This document shows, in pieces, positions 1-6,336 of a stretch of DNA of 12,008 nt. The stretch covers positions 1 to 12,008 of the forward strand of contig JBOGDS010000099.1 of the NCBI GenBank assembly GCA_050743075.1. The letters run 5' to 3'. Source of the DNA: JBOGDS01 sp050743075. GTDB taxonomy: Bacteria; Actinomycetota; Actinomycetes; Jiangellales; Jiangellaceae. How positions within the stretch are numbered: position 1 is the stretch's first letter; every line of letters begins with the position of its first letter. Made by a program: the position numbers and the translations under genes. The notes below the pieces were generated by a model. That model searched no databases and was not told the origin of the DNA. It saw only the letters and a list, made by a program, of their open reading frames with translations.

Positions 1-169
1 GGACGGCGACGTAGGCCGCGCCGACCGGCCGGCTCGGCTGCCACATCGCGTGCTCCACCCACGAGGCGACGCGGCCGAAGCCCGCCACGGGATGGAACCG
101 GGCCGGGTCCCCGACCAGCCGGTCGGCGATCACGCCCGCGGCCAGACCGACGGCGACCGGTGACCGCAC
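1..169 (-). CDS. cbiB: Adenosylcobinamide-phosphate synthase CbiB/CobD, N-terminal part (runs off window)
   Basis: This is the first 56 codons of the membrane enzyme that attaches (R)-1-aminopropanol O-phosphate (or ethanolamine phosphate) to adenosylcobyric acid, giving adenosylcobinamide phosphate. The start is GTG at 169-167, one base after the cobS stop. The translated N-terminus contains ADRLVGDPARFHPVAGFGRV, the typical CbiB opening: a hydrophobic stretch, then GDP, then HPV-GFGR. The gene continues past base 1, so the membrane core and C-terminus cannot be seen. It is the last visible gene of the riboswitch-headed operon, and its product feeds CobU and CobS encoded just upstream. The identification rests on a short but characteristic N-terminus. 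The tight spacing implies translational coupling to cobS. Confidence 0.88.
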   Translation of the reverse strand, partial: MRSPVAVGLAAGVIADRLVGDPARFHPVAGFGRVASWVEHAMWQPSRPVGAAYVAV

Positions 170-170
170 G

Positions 171-920
171 TCACGCCGCCGCGGCCACTGCGAACAGCCC
201 CGCCACGGTGGTCAGCTCGACGGCAGCGCCCAGCACATCGCCGGTGACGCCGCCAATCCGCCGGCGTGCGGCGACGCCGACAGCGAACACCGTCACGGCG
301 AGCAGCGCCAGCACGGGCACCGCGAGCCCGCCGATGCACGCAATCGCGATCCCGGCCGCTACGGCCAGGCCGGCGGCCGCGCCGGCCCATCCCAGCCTGT
401 CGACCAGCACGCGTCCGGTGCCGTCCGGGCGCGCGTAGCGCAGTGCTGCTGCGAGCGGCAGGGGTGCGGCCCGGGCCACGGCGTAGACCGCCACCACCTC
501 GGCGAGCGACAAGCCGGACGCGAGGGCGGCCGCCTTGAGGAGGAGGTCCAGCGCCACGGCTGCCGTGCCGTACGCGCCGATGCTGTGGTCCCGCATGATC
601 GCCAGTGCGTCCTCTGCTGTCCGCCCGGCCAGGCCGTCGGCCGAATCGGCCAGGCCGTCCAGGTGCAGGGCCCCGGTGATGACGACGTCCGTCCCGACGG
701 CGACGGCGGCCGCTAGCAGGACGGGGACGCCGAGCTCGACCTGCACCAACGCCGCCCCGCCCACCAGCGCCCCGACCGCCGCGCCCACAACCGGGAAGAA
801 GACGGCGGAGCCGGCCACGTCGTCGTCGGGAAGCGACAGCCGCCCGACCAACGGGGTCCGGGTCAGCAGCGCGGCCGCTGCGGCCAGCAGCCTGGCCGGC
901 CGCAGGAGCGGCGCCGTCAT
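171..920 (-). CDS. cobS: Adenosylcobinamide-GDP ribazoletransferase (cobalamin synthase) CobS
   Basis: CobS is the integral membrane enzyme that joins adenosylcobinamide-GDP to alpha-ribazole (or its phosphate) in the final stage of cobalamin assembly. The 249-residue protein has the usual family length. It shows the hallmark GALHLDGLADSADG at residues 83-96, an acidic segment expected to bind the metal and nucleotide, followed by IMRDHSIGAYG at about 108-118. Several hydrophobic, alanine/leucine/valine-rich segments run through the protein (about 35-60, 62-85, 120-150 and most of the C-terminal third), as expected of a polytopic membrane protein. The ATG at 920-918 overlaps the TAA of the upstream cobU-cobT fusion (TAATG), which argues strongly for this start. 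Nothing is missing or disrupted. Confidence 0.95.
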   Translation of the reverse strand: MTAPLLRPARLLAAAAALLTRTPLVGRLSLPDDDVAGSAVFFPVVGAAVGALVGGAALVQVELGVPVLLAAAVAVGTDVVITGALHLDGLADSADGLAGRTAEDALAIMRDHSIGAYGTAAVALDLLLKAAALASGLSLAEVVAVYAVARAAPLPLAAALRYARPDGTGRVLVDRLGWAGAAAGLAVAAGIAIACIGGLAVPVLALLAVTVFAVGVAARRRIGGVTGDVLGAAVELTTVAGLFAVAAAA

Positions 921-2650
921 TAGGGTCCAGCAGGAAGGTCTGGCCCACCCACCGCGGCGGCGTGCAGCGGCCCACCCCCGGAGGACACCGGAGCCGCCAC
1001 GACCGACTCCAGCGTCGCCATGTGACGAAGCAGGGCGACGCTGGCGGCCACGACCGGGAGCGCCAGGGCGGCGCCGCTGGCCTCGCCCAGCCGCATGTCC
1101 AGCGTGAGCAGCGGCTGCAGACCGAGGGCCTGGAGAACAATCGTGTGCCCGGGCTCGGCCGACCGGTGCGAGGCGATCATCGCGTCGACCGACGCTGGCG
1201 CGGTGCGCGCCGCGACCAACGCGGCCGCCCCCGTGATGAAGCCGTCCAGCACGACCGGCACCCGGTGAGCGGCGGCGCCGAGCACCAGGCCGGTCAGCGC
1301 GGCGATCTCGAAGCCACCCACAGCGGCCAGAGCGCCAACTGGGTCGTCGACAGGAACCTGGTTGACGGCCAACATCCGGCGGATCACGTCGACCTTGTGG
1401 GCCAGGCAGGCGTCGTCGATCCCCGTCCCCCGGCCGCAGACGACGGCCGGGTCGGTGCCGAGGAGAGCAGCGACGAGCGCGCTGGCCGAGGTGGTGTTCG
1501 CGATGCCCATCTCGCCGATCGCCAGCGCGTTGACGCCGTCGCTGATCAGGCCGTCGACGATCGAGATGCCGGTCGCAACGGCCTGTTCTGCCTGCGCCCG
1601 GCTCATTGCCGGCCCCAGCGCGGCGTTCGCCGTTCCCGCGCCGATCCGGCGGTCCAGGACGGACGGGTGTGTCGTCGGCGTACGCACCCCGAGGTCGGCG
1701 ACGACGAGCCGTGCGCCCGCCTGCCGGGCGAGCACCGACACTGCCGCGCCACCGGAGGCGAACGTCGTGACCATGGAGGCGGTCACCGCCTGCGGGTACG
1801 CGCTGACCCCCTCGTCGGCCACGCCATGGTCGGCGGCGCAGACGACGACCGCGGGTCGGAGCGGGCCGGGCGTCGCCGTCCCGCGGACGGACGCGATCCG
1901 GCAGGCCAGCTCTTCGAGCCGGCCCAGGCTGCCCGGCGGCTTGGCCTTCCCGTCGAAGGCCGCCTGCGCGGCCAGGCGTGCCTCGCCGTCCGCTGGTCGG
2001 ATCGCTGCGACGGTGTCAGCGACGACGCCGACCGGCGCGACGCCGACCCCGACGACTGGAGGGTTTCCCGCCTTTCGCGTGTCTCGAAGGGCGGAAAAGT
2101 CTCCACTCGCGAGCAAAGGGCCACCGCCGGCCAGCCCTCGTTCCAATGGCAGGCGGCGGCCGGCCACGACGAGGACAGCCTCGGCCGCTGCGTCGGCCCA
2201 GGCCGCGTTGACCCAACCCAGCAGGTCGCGGTAGCGGCGGCTCAGCTCGTGCATGGGGACGATGCCCATGCCGACCTCGTTACTCACCGCGATGGTCAGG
2301 CCATCGCGAGACGCCGCGACCGCCGCCGCCTCCCGCGCACGCCGCCACACCTCGTCGTCGTCGAGACACTGCTCCAGCAGGTTCGAGACCCACAGCGACA
2401 GGCAGTCCACGATGACGGTGGCGTCGGGCGGTGCCCCACGCAACGCGGCGGCCAGCTCGAGCGGAGCCTCGACGGTCCGCCAGTCCGGCGGCCGCTCGGC
2501 CCGGTGTCGAGCGATCCGCGCGGCCATCTCGCCGTCGCGGGCCTCCGCGGTGGCGACGAACACGACCGGCGTCGCCGTGGCCGTGGCCTGCCGCACCGCC
2601 AGCGTGGACTTGCCGCTGCGGGCGCCGCCGATCAGGAAGGTGAGTGGCAT
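920..2650 (-). CDS. cobUT: Fused CobU-CobT: adenosylcobinamide kinase/guanylyltransferase plus DMB phosphoribosyltransferase
   Basis: This is one 576-residue chain with two nucleotide-loop enzymes. Residues 1 to about 180 are CobU: P-loop GGARSGKST at 8-16, the guanylylation region RIARHRAERP at 45-54 (H49 by position), DCLSLWVSNLL at 82-92 and SNEVGMGIVP at 123-132. CobU phosphorylates adenosylcobinamide and transfers GMP to it. Residues from about 208 to the end are CobT: KPPGSLGRLEELA at 237-249, CAADHGVADEGVSAYPQ at 271-287, GEMGIANTTSASAL at 379-392 and SHRSAEPGH at 494-502. CobT makes alpha-ribazole phosphate from nicotinate mononucleotide and dimethylbenzimidazole. The linker at residues about 182-198 is encoded by a strong imperfect palindrome (separate entry). 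The ATG at 2650 overlaps the cobO stop (TGATG), and the stop overlaps the cobS start. The open frame continues upstream of 2650 through cobO, but that part is antisense-like noise in another frame. Confidence 0.93.
   Translation of the reverse strand: MPLTFLIGGARSGKSTLAVRQATATATPVVFVATAEARDGEMAARIARHRAERPPDWRTVEAPLELAAALRGAPPDATVIVDCLSLWVSNLLEQCLDDDEVWRRAREAAAVAASRDGLTIAVSNEVGMGIVPMHELSRRYRDLLGWVNAAWADAAAEAVLVVAGRRLPLERGLAGGGPLLASGDFSALRDTRKAGNPPVVGVGVAPVGVVADTVAAIRPADGEARLAAQAAFDGKAKPPGSLGRLEELACRIASVRGTATPGPLRPAVVVCAADHGVADEGVSAYPQAVTASMVTTFASGGAAVSVLARQAGARLVVADLGVRTPTTHPSVLDRRIGAGTANAALGPAMSRAQAEQAVATGISIVDGLISDGVNALAIGEMGIANTTSASALVAALLGTDPAVVCGRGTGIDDACLAHKVDVIRRMLAVNQVPVDDPVGALAAVGGFEIAALTGLVLGAAAHRVPVVLDGFITGAAALVAARTAPASVDAMIASHRSAEPGHTIVLQALGLQPLLTLDMRLGEASGAALALPVVAASVALLRHMATLESVVAAPVSSGGGPLHAAAVGGPDLPAGP
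2057..2105. repeat. 49-nt imperfect palindrome (REP-like) inside the CobU-CobT linker
   Basis: Bases 2057-2077 and 2085-2105 pair across a 7-base loop (CGTGTCT): 17 Watson-Crick pairs, 2 G-T pairs and 2 mismatches over 21 positions. The inner core is CCGCCTTTCG facing CGAAGGGCGG. On the minus strand it encodes fusion-protein residues about 182-198 (SGDFSALRDTRKAGNPP), exactly between the CobU and CobT domains. Such a strong fold at that one point, in a region free of domain constraint, suggests an inserted repetitive element kept in frame. Repetition elsewhere in the genome is inferred, not shown. Confidence 0.65.
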
Positions 2651-3222
2651 CAGTAGTCCAGCCCGCGGCGGGCGCGCACGCCGGTGTCGTAGACGTGGCG
2701 CACCTTCCGCATCTCGGTGACCGTGTCGGCGACGTCGAGCAACTCCGCCGGCGCCTGACGTCCGGTCGCTATGACGTTGACGTGGTCGGGACGTCCGCTG
2801 ATGACGGCCGCCACGTCGCCGGCGGCGATCCAGCCCCAGTTCATCGGGTATGTGATCTCGTCGAGCACGACCAGATGATGCTCTCCCGCCGCGATCGTGC
2901 TGCGGGCGTCGTCCCACGCCTTGCCGGCCAGTGCACGGCTGCGTTCGAGGTCGTCGGAAAGCCAGCTGAACCCGTCGCCGGTGGCCGTCCAGTCGACGCC
3001 GAGCCGGCGGGCCACGGCCTCTTCGCCTACCCGCCAGCGTCCGGACTTCATGAACTGGATCACCGACACGTGCCATCCGCGCGCCACCGCACGCAGCAGC
3101 GTGCCGAACGCGGCTGTGGACTTGCCCTTGCCGTCGCCGGTGTTGACCATGACGATCGACGGCTGGTTGCGGCGCGGCGGCGCAGCGGGAGCCTCGCGGC
3201 GGGGCTCGGAATGACCTGTCAT
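2650..3222 (-). CDS. cobO: Cob(I)yrinic acid a,c-diamide adenosyltransferase CobO/BtuR
   Basis: This enzyme transfers the adenosyl group of ATP to the cobalt of a reduced corrinoid. It acts in the cytoplasm, both in biosynthesis and on imported corrinoids. The 190-residue protein has the CobA/CobO/BtuR family layout: a basic, proline-rich N-terminal tail (1-20), a P-loop with GDGKGKST at 29-36, IQFMKSG at 55-61, a Walker B-like LDEITYPMNWGW at 120-131, TGRQAPAELLDVAD at 153-166, and the family C-terminus VRHVYDTGVRARRGLDY. The start ATG at 3222-3220 overlaps the TGA of the ATPase gene (ATGA), and the stop overlaps the next ATG (TGATG). Its position directly after an importer fits adenosylation of newly imported corrinoid. 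Confidence 0.96.
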   Translation of the reverse strand: MTGHSEPRREAPAAPPRRNQPSIVMVNTGDGKGKSTAAFGTLLRAVARGWHVSVIQFMKSGRWRVGEEAVARRLGVDWTATGDGFSWLSDDLERSRALAGKAWDDARSTIAAGEHHLVVLDEITYPMNWGWIAAGDVAAVISGRPDHVNVIATGRQAPAELLDVADTVTEMRKVRHVYDTGVRARRGLDY

Positions 3223-4019
3223 GACGCCATCTCCTGGCCGGCCGGATGCGGTACCGGCGCCCCCGCGGGAAAGACCACCGGCGCACCGTCGATGTGTCGG
3301 ACGCTGACCCGGGCGTGGTAGTGGCGGTTGATCCGCTCCTCGGTGAGGACCTCGTCGGGTGTGCCGTCGGCGACGACGTGCCCGCCGTCGACCAGGACGA
3401 GCCGCTCGGCGTAGTGACCCGCGAGCGTCAGGTCGTGCATGGCGCCGAGCACTGTCAGGTCACGCTCCGTCCGCAGCCCGGAGACCAGGTCGAGCACTTC
3501 CTGCTGCCGGCCGACGTCCAGGGCCGACGTCGGCTCGTCGAGCAGCATGACCGGAGCGTCCTGGGCCAGCGCGCGGGCCAGCACGGCCCGCTGCCTCTCA
3601 CCGCCACTGAGCGCGTCGAGCCGGCGCGTGGCCAGTGCGTCGAGGTCCAGCCGGTCGACGGCCTGCCGGACGGCATCGTGGTCGCGGCGTCCTGGGCGGC
3701 CGAGGAAACCCAGGTGCGGTGTGCGGCCGAGCAGGACGTACTCGGCGACGGTCATGTCGGCGGGCAGTAGCGGGTTCTGCGGCACCATCGCGACGGTCCG
3801 GGCTCGCTCGCGGGTGCGAAGCGCCCGCAGCTCACGGCCGCCGACGGTGACCGAGCCGGTGTAGGGGACCAGGCCCGCCACCGCCCGCAGGAGCGTCGTC
3901 TTGCCGGCACCGTTGCGGCCGATCAGCATGGTCCAACCGCCCCGGCCGACATCGAGGTCCACTCCGTCGACGACCTGCGCGTTCCCCAGCCGGACACTCG
4001 CTGCGCGCACGCCGATCAC
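3219..4019 (-). CDS. btuD: ABC transporter ATP-binding protein for cobalamin/corrinoid import (BtuD/FecE type)
   Basis: This is the cytoplasmic ATPase of the importer. Numbered from GTG at 4019 (266 residues), it has Walker A GRNGAGKT at 34-41, Q-loop MVPQNP at 78-83, signature LSGGERQ at 137-143, Walker B VMLLDEP at 157-163 and the switch histidine in GAMHDLTL at 192-199. About 30 residues after the core (ending VFPAGAPVPHPAGQEMAS) are a family-typical variable tail. The GTG start overlaps the permease stop as GTGA. The open frame extends far upstream to 5588, but that part reads against the permease and binding-protein genes and has no domain. Similarity alone cannot separate haem, siderophore and cobalamin transporters; the riboswitch and cob neighbours make corrinoid the likely substrate. 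Confidence 0.9.
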   Translation of the reverse strand: MIGVRAASVRLGNAQVVDGVDLDVGRGGWTMLIGRNGAGKTTLLRAVAGLVPYTGSVTVGGRELRALRTRERARTVAMVPQNPLLPADMTVAEYVLLGRTPHLGFLGRPGRRDHDAVRQAVDRLDLDALATRRLDALSGGERQRAVLARALAQDAPVMLLDEPTSALDVGRQQEVLDLVSGLRTERDLTVLGAMHDLTLAGHYAERLVLVDGGHVVADGTPDEVLTEERINRHYHARVSVRHIDGAPVVFPAGAPVPHPAGQEMAS

Positions 4020-5086
4020 GTCGCGGACCTCGTCGTGCGCAGGACCACCGCGAAGAACGGCGCGCCGACGCACGCCGTCACGACCCCGATCGGCAGCTCG
4101 GCCGGCGACAGGGCGGTCCGCGCGACCAGGTCGGCGACGACCAGGAAGGCTGCGCCGAACAATGCCGACAGCGGCAGCATGACCTGGAACGACGAGCCCG
4201 CCAACAGTCGGACCGCGTGGGGCACGACGATCCCGACGAACCCGATCAGGCCGCTGACCGCCACGGCAGCGGCCGTGCCCAGCGTCGCCGCGACAACCAC
4301 CAGGAACCGTACCCGGACGACGGACACGCCCAGGCTCGCCGCCTCCTCGTCGCCCACCCGCAGCACGTCGAGCACGCGGCGGTGCGCCAGGACCGTCGCG
4401 CCGCCCAGGACCAGGTACGGCAGGATCACCAGCACGTCGCCCCAGCCGGACGTGGACAGCCGGCCCAGCAGCCACGCGTAGACCGCGCGGACACTCTCCG
4501 CGTTCTGCTGCAGCACGAACGTCTGGATCGCAGTCAGGAACGCCGCGACAGCGACGCCGGCCAGGATCAGCGTCGCCTTGCTCGCCATTCCGGCCGACCT
4601 GCCGAGCCCGTACGCGAGAACAACCGCCACCACAGCTCCGGCGAATGCGGCGATCGGCAGCAGCCCGCCGCCCGCGCCCGTGTAGGCGATCGCGACGGTG
4701 GCGCCGAGCCCGGCGCCGGCTGCGACACCCAACAGGTACGGGTCGGCCAACGGGTTGTGGAAGACGGCCTGGTAGGAACCACCGGCGAGCGCGAGCATCG
4801 CCCCGACCAACGCCCCGAGGACGACGCGCGGCGCCCGCAGCTCCCACAGGACGGTGGCATCGAGCCTCTCCAGCGGCGTCCCGACGTCCAGGAGGGGCAG
4901 CCGCGCCGCCAGATCCGCCAGGACCGCCTGGGCCGGAATGCCGGCCGGCCCGAGCGTGAGGCCCGCCAGCACCGCGACCAGCAGCACCGCGACCCCCCCG
5001 ACCAGCCAGGGCCACGGCGCCCCGGACGGCGTCGGCTCCTGGCCGACGGCCGGTGGCCGAGCCGCAGCCTGGAGAACGTCGGTCAC
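4016..5086 (-). CDS. btuC: FecCD/BtuC-family ABC transporter permease for cobalamin/corrinoid
   Basis: This is the membrane channel subunit of the importer, 356 residues from GTG at 5086, which overlaps the TGA of the binding-protein gene (GTGA). After a polar N-terminal tail (1-25) comes the first membrane helix (about 27-48). The family signature follows: WELRAPRVVLGALVGAMLAL at 81-100, then AGGSYQAVFHNPLADPYLLG at 101-120. A further series of hydrophobic helices fits the usual ten. The segment GDEEAASLGV, near two thirds of the chain, matches the cytoplasmic coupling loop that contacts the ATPase. The C-terminus PIGVVTACVGAPFFAVVLRT is the usual FecCD ending. In-frame codons upstream of 5086 lie inside the binding-protein gene and look spurious. 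Confidence 0.92.
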   Translation of the reverse strand: MTDVLQAAARPPAVGQEPTPSGAPWPWLVGGVAVLLVAVLAGLTLGPAGIPAQAVLADLAARLPLLDVGTPLERLDATVLWELRAPRVVLGALVGAMLALAGGSYQAVFHNPLADPYLLGVAAGAGLGATVAIAYTGAGGGLLPIAAFAGAVVAVVLAYGLGRSAGMASKATLILAGVAVAAFLTAIQTFVLQQNAESVRAVYAWLLGRLSTSGWGDVLVILPYLVLGGATVLAHRRVLDVLRVGDEEAASLGVSVVRVRFLVVVAATLGTAAAVAVSGLIGFVGIVVPHAVRLLAGSSFQVMLPLSALFGAAFLVVADLVARTALSPAELPIGVVTACVGAPFFAVVLRTTRSAT

Positions 5087-6030
5087 GTCGAGCCGTCGCG
5101 TACGTCTCGGATGGCAGCGGCGATGGCCTCGACGAACTCCGGCACCCGTGGCCCCCACCGCGACGCGATGTCCTCGTCGACCGACACGACCGCGTCGCCC
5201 TGGACGGCGGACAACGCATCCCAGCCGGGGCGGCTCGCCGCCTGCTCCGGCGTGACGCCGCAGCACTCGCCGTCGGCGAGGACCACCAGGTCGGGATCGG
5301 CTGACAGTAGGTACTCCGGGGACACCTGCGGGTAGTCGGTGCCCGCCTGTGTGGCCGCCTCGTCGGCGACGTTCTCCAGGCCGAGCTGCTCGTACACCTG
5401 GCCGATGAACGTGTTCGAGCTCGCCGTGTACAGGTCGGGGCCGAGCTCGTGGAAGACCGTGAGGGCCGGGCCGTCGGGCAGGGCGTCGACGAGCTCGTCG
5501 ATCCGTAGCTCCATGTCGGCCACCAGTTCGTCGGCCTCGCCGGCATGCCCGGTGGCGGCACCCAGATCCTGGATCTGGTCGTATGCATCGTCGAAGTCGG
5601 TCGCCGACGGCTCGGCCAGGACCGGGACGTCGAGCTGCTCCAGCGCGGCGGTCAGGTCGCTCGGGCTGTTGTCGGACACCACGACCAGGTCCGGCTCGTA
5701 CGCGACGATCGCCTCGATGTTGGGCTCGTAGCCGGACAGGTCGGTGACCGGCGCCTCGGCGGGAAAGTCGGACTGGTCGTCGACGGCGATCACCTGGTCG
5801 CCGGCGCCGATCGCGAACAGCGTCTCGGTCGCCGTCGGCGACAGCGAGACGATGCGCGTCGGCCGCTCTTCCACCGTGACGATGCCGGTCGCGTCCTCGA
5901 CCTCGACCGGGAACGCCGCCTCCGGGCTCGGGGCGGTCGCCGGCGGCGTCTCGTCGTCGTCAGTTGTGCCGCAAGCGCTGAGCACGACCATTGCTGCGGC
6001 CACCATCAGGGCCGCGTTCTTTCGCACCAC
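5083..6030 (-). CDS. btuF: Cobalamin/corrinoid ABC transporter substrate-binding lipoprotein (BtuF type)
   Basis: This is the extracellular, membrane-tethered binding protein of the importer. It has a signal peptide with the basic start VRKN, a hydrophobic core and the lipobox LSAC followed by GTTDDDE. A Thr/Pro/Ala/Glu-rich spacer comes next, then the periplasmic-binding fold of the BtuF/HutB/FepB class: RIVSLSPTATETLFAIGAGD, the helix region YEPNIEAIVAYEPDLVVVSD, and a C-terminal WGPRVPEFVEAIAAAI. I chose GTG at 6030 (315 residues) over the longer ATG at 6045. GGAGG at 6041-6037 sits six bases before that GTG, whereas the ATG has only a pyrimidine-rich stretch upstream and lies in the loop of a hairpin. 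GTG at 6027 is the alternative. It is the first gene of the operon and directly controlled by the riboswitch. Confidence 0.9.
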   Translation of the reverse strand: MVRKNAALMVAAAMVVLSACGTTDDDETPPATAPSPEAAFPVEVEDATGIVTVEERPTRIVSLSPTATETLFAIGAGDQVIAVDDQSDFPAEAPVTDLSGYEPNIEAIVAYEPDLVVVSDNSPSDLTAALEQLDVPVLAEPSATDFDDAYDQIQDLGAATGHAGEADELVADMELRIDELVDALPDGPALTVFHELGPDLYTASSNTFIGQVYEQLGLENVADEAATQAGTDYPQVSPEYLLSADPDLVVLADGECCGVTPEQAASRPGWDALSAVQGDAVVSVDEDIASRWGPRVPEFVEAIAAAIRDVRDGST

Positions 6031-6036
6031 TACTAA

Positions 6037-6056
6037 CCTCCGCATCGAAGCGGAGG
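6037..6056 (-). promoter_or_regulatory. Shine-Dalgarno-sequestering hairpin of the riboswitch expression platform
   Basis: On the minus strand CCTCCGC (6056-6050) and GCGGAGG (6043-6037) form a perfect 7-bp stem with a 6-base loop TTCGAT. The 3' arm contains the GGAGG ribosome binding site of btuF. Formed in the mRNA, the hairpin would block initiation at GTG 6030. Just upstream, GGAGGAAGG (6099-6091) could pair with CCTCCCTCC (6060-6052) with one mismatch, which would free the ribosome binding site. This looks like translational on/off control with sequester and antisequester. The pairing is seen in the sequence; the switching mechanism is inferred. Confidence 0.72.
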
Positions 6057-6117
6057 GAGGTCAGCCCGGCGGGAAACCCGCACGGCCAGCCCTTCCTCCG
6101 AGGGCAGATCCGTCGAC

Positions 6118-6231
6118 ACGGGTCAGGCGACCTGGCTCAGCCTCTGACAGAGGCATCACAGTTGCGGGACAGCGCCGGAGTCTCACCGGACTTCGCTGAA
6201 ACACCATGCCAGCCGGCGGCGGGCACCGGCC
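6118..6231 (-). ncRNA. Cobalamin riboswitch aptamer upstream of the btuF-cob operon
   Basis: Read on the minus strand, the leader carries the conserved core of the cobalamin (AdoCbl-type) riboswitch: GAAGTCCGGTGAGACTCCGG (about 6194-6175), CGCTGTCCCGCAACTG (6174-6159), a closed stem GCCTCT/AGAGGC (6154-6140) and the B12 box AGCCAGGTCGCCTGACC (6137-6121), close to the consensus AGYCMGGDRACCTGCC. It lies 91 bases upstream of the likely btuF start, with an expression platform between. Ligand binding should reduce expression of the whole importer and salvage operon. The outer boundaries are approximate because the peripheral P1/P2 pairing was not folded by computation. Confidence 0.95.
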
Positions 6232-6237
6232 GGTCAC

Positions 6238-6243
6238 AGCATA
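6238..6243 (-). promoter_or_regulatory. Possible -10 element of the cobalamin operon promoter
   Basis: TATGCT on the minus strand would place the transcription start near 6231, exactly where the riboswitch leader begins. No convincing -35 hexamer was found at 16-18 bases spacing (the sequence there is close to CGCAAA), so the call rests on the -10 match and its position relative to the aptamer. Confidence 0.35.
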
Positions 6244-6270
6244 GACCCCACGCACACGGATTTGCGGTGT

Positions 6271-6321
6271 GGATCACGAGACAGGTACGGCGGCCCGACC
6301 GGTCTGCCTGTCTCGTGATCC
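6271..6321. repeat. Perfect 15-bp inverted repeat with 21-base spacer in the intergenic region
   Basis: GGATCACGAGACAGG (6271-6285) and CCTGTCTCGTGATCC (6307-6321) are exact reverse complements separated by 21 bases. The element lies upstream of the putative operon promoter and directly before the point where the tetR remnant becomes recognisable. There is no T-tract on either side, so a simple intrinsic terminator is not supported. A regulator-binding site, the remnant of a small mobile or REP-like element, or a deletion scar are all possible. The arms are not palindromic in themselves. The rest of the 6244-6336 stretch holds nothing else I can identify. Confidence 0.7.
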
Positions 6322-6336
6322 GCCGAGTCTGTCACC

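Noticed and set aside
962..2656. 564-codon open frame on the plus strand opposite cobU-cobT
   Set aside because: It is a GC-driven mirror of the real minus-strand gene, rich in Arg/Asp/Gly, with no recognisable domain.
2651..3286. Upstream in-frame extension of the CobU-CobT frame (to make 788 residues)
   Set aside because: It is an arginine-rich alternative frame of cobO with no domain content. The ATG at 2650 with its TGATG overlap is the natural start.
4020..5588. In-frame extension of the ATPase frame to 789 residues
   Set aside because: It overlaps the permease and binding-protein genes in another frame, is low in complexity (Gly/Arg/Ser-rich) and lies before the natural GTGA start.
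6140..6154. GCCTCT/AGAGGC hairpin as a terminator
   Set aside because: It is a stem inside the conserved cobalamin aptamer, with no T-tract.
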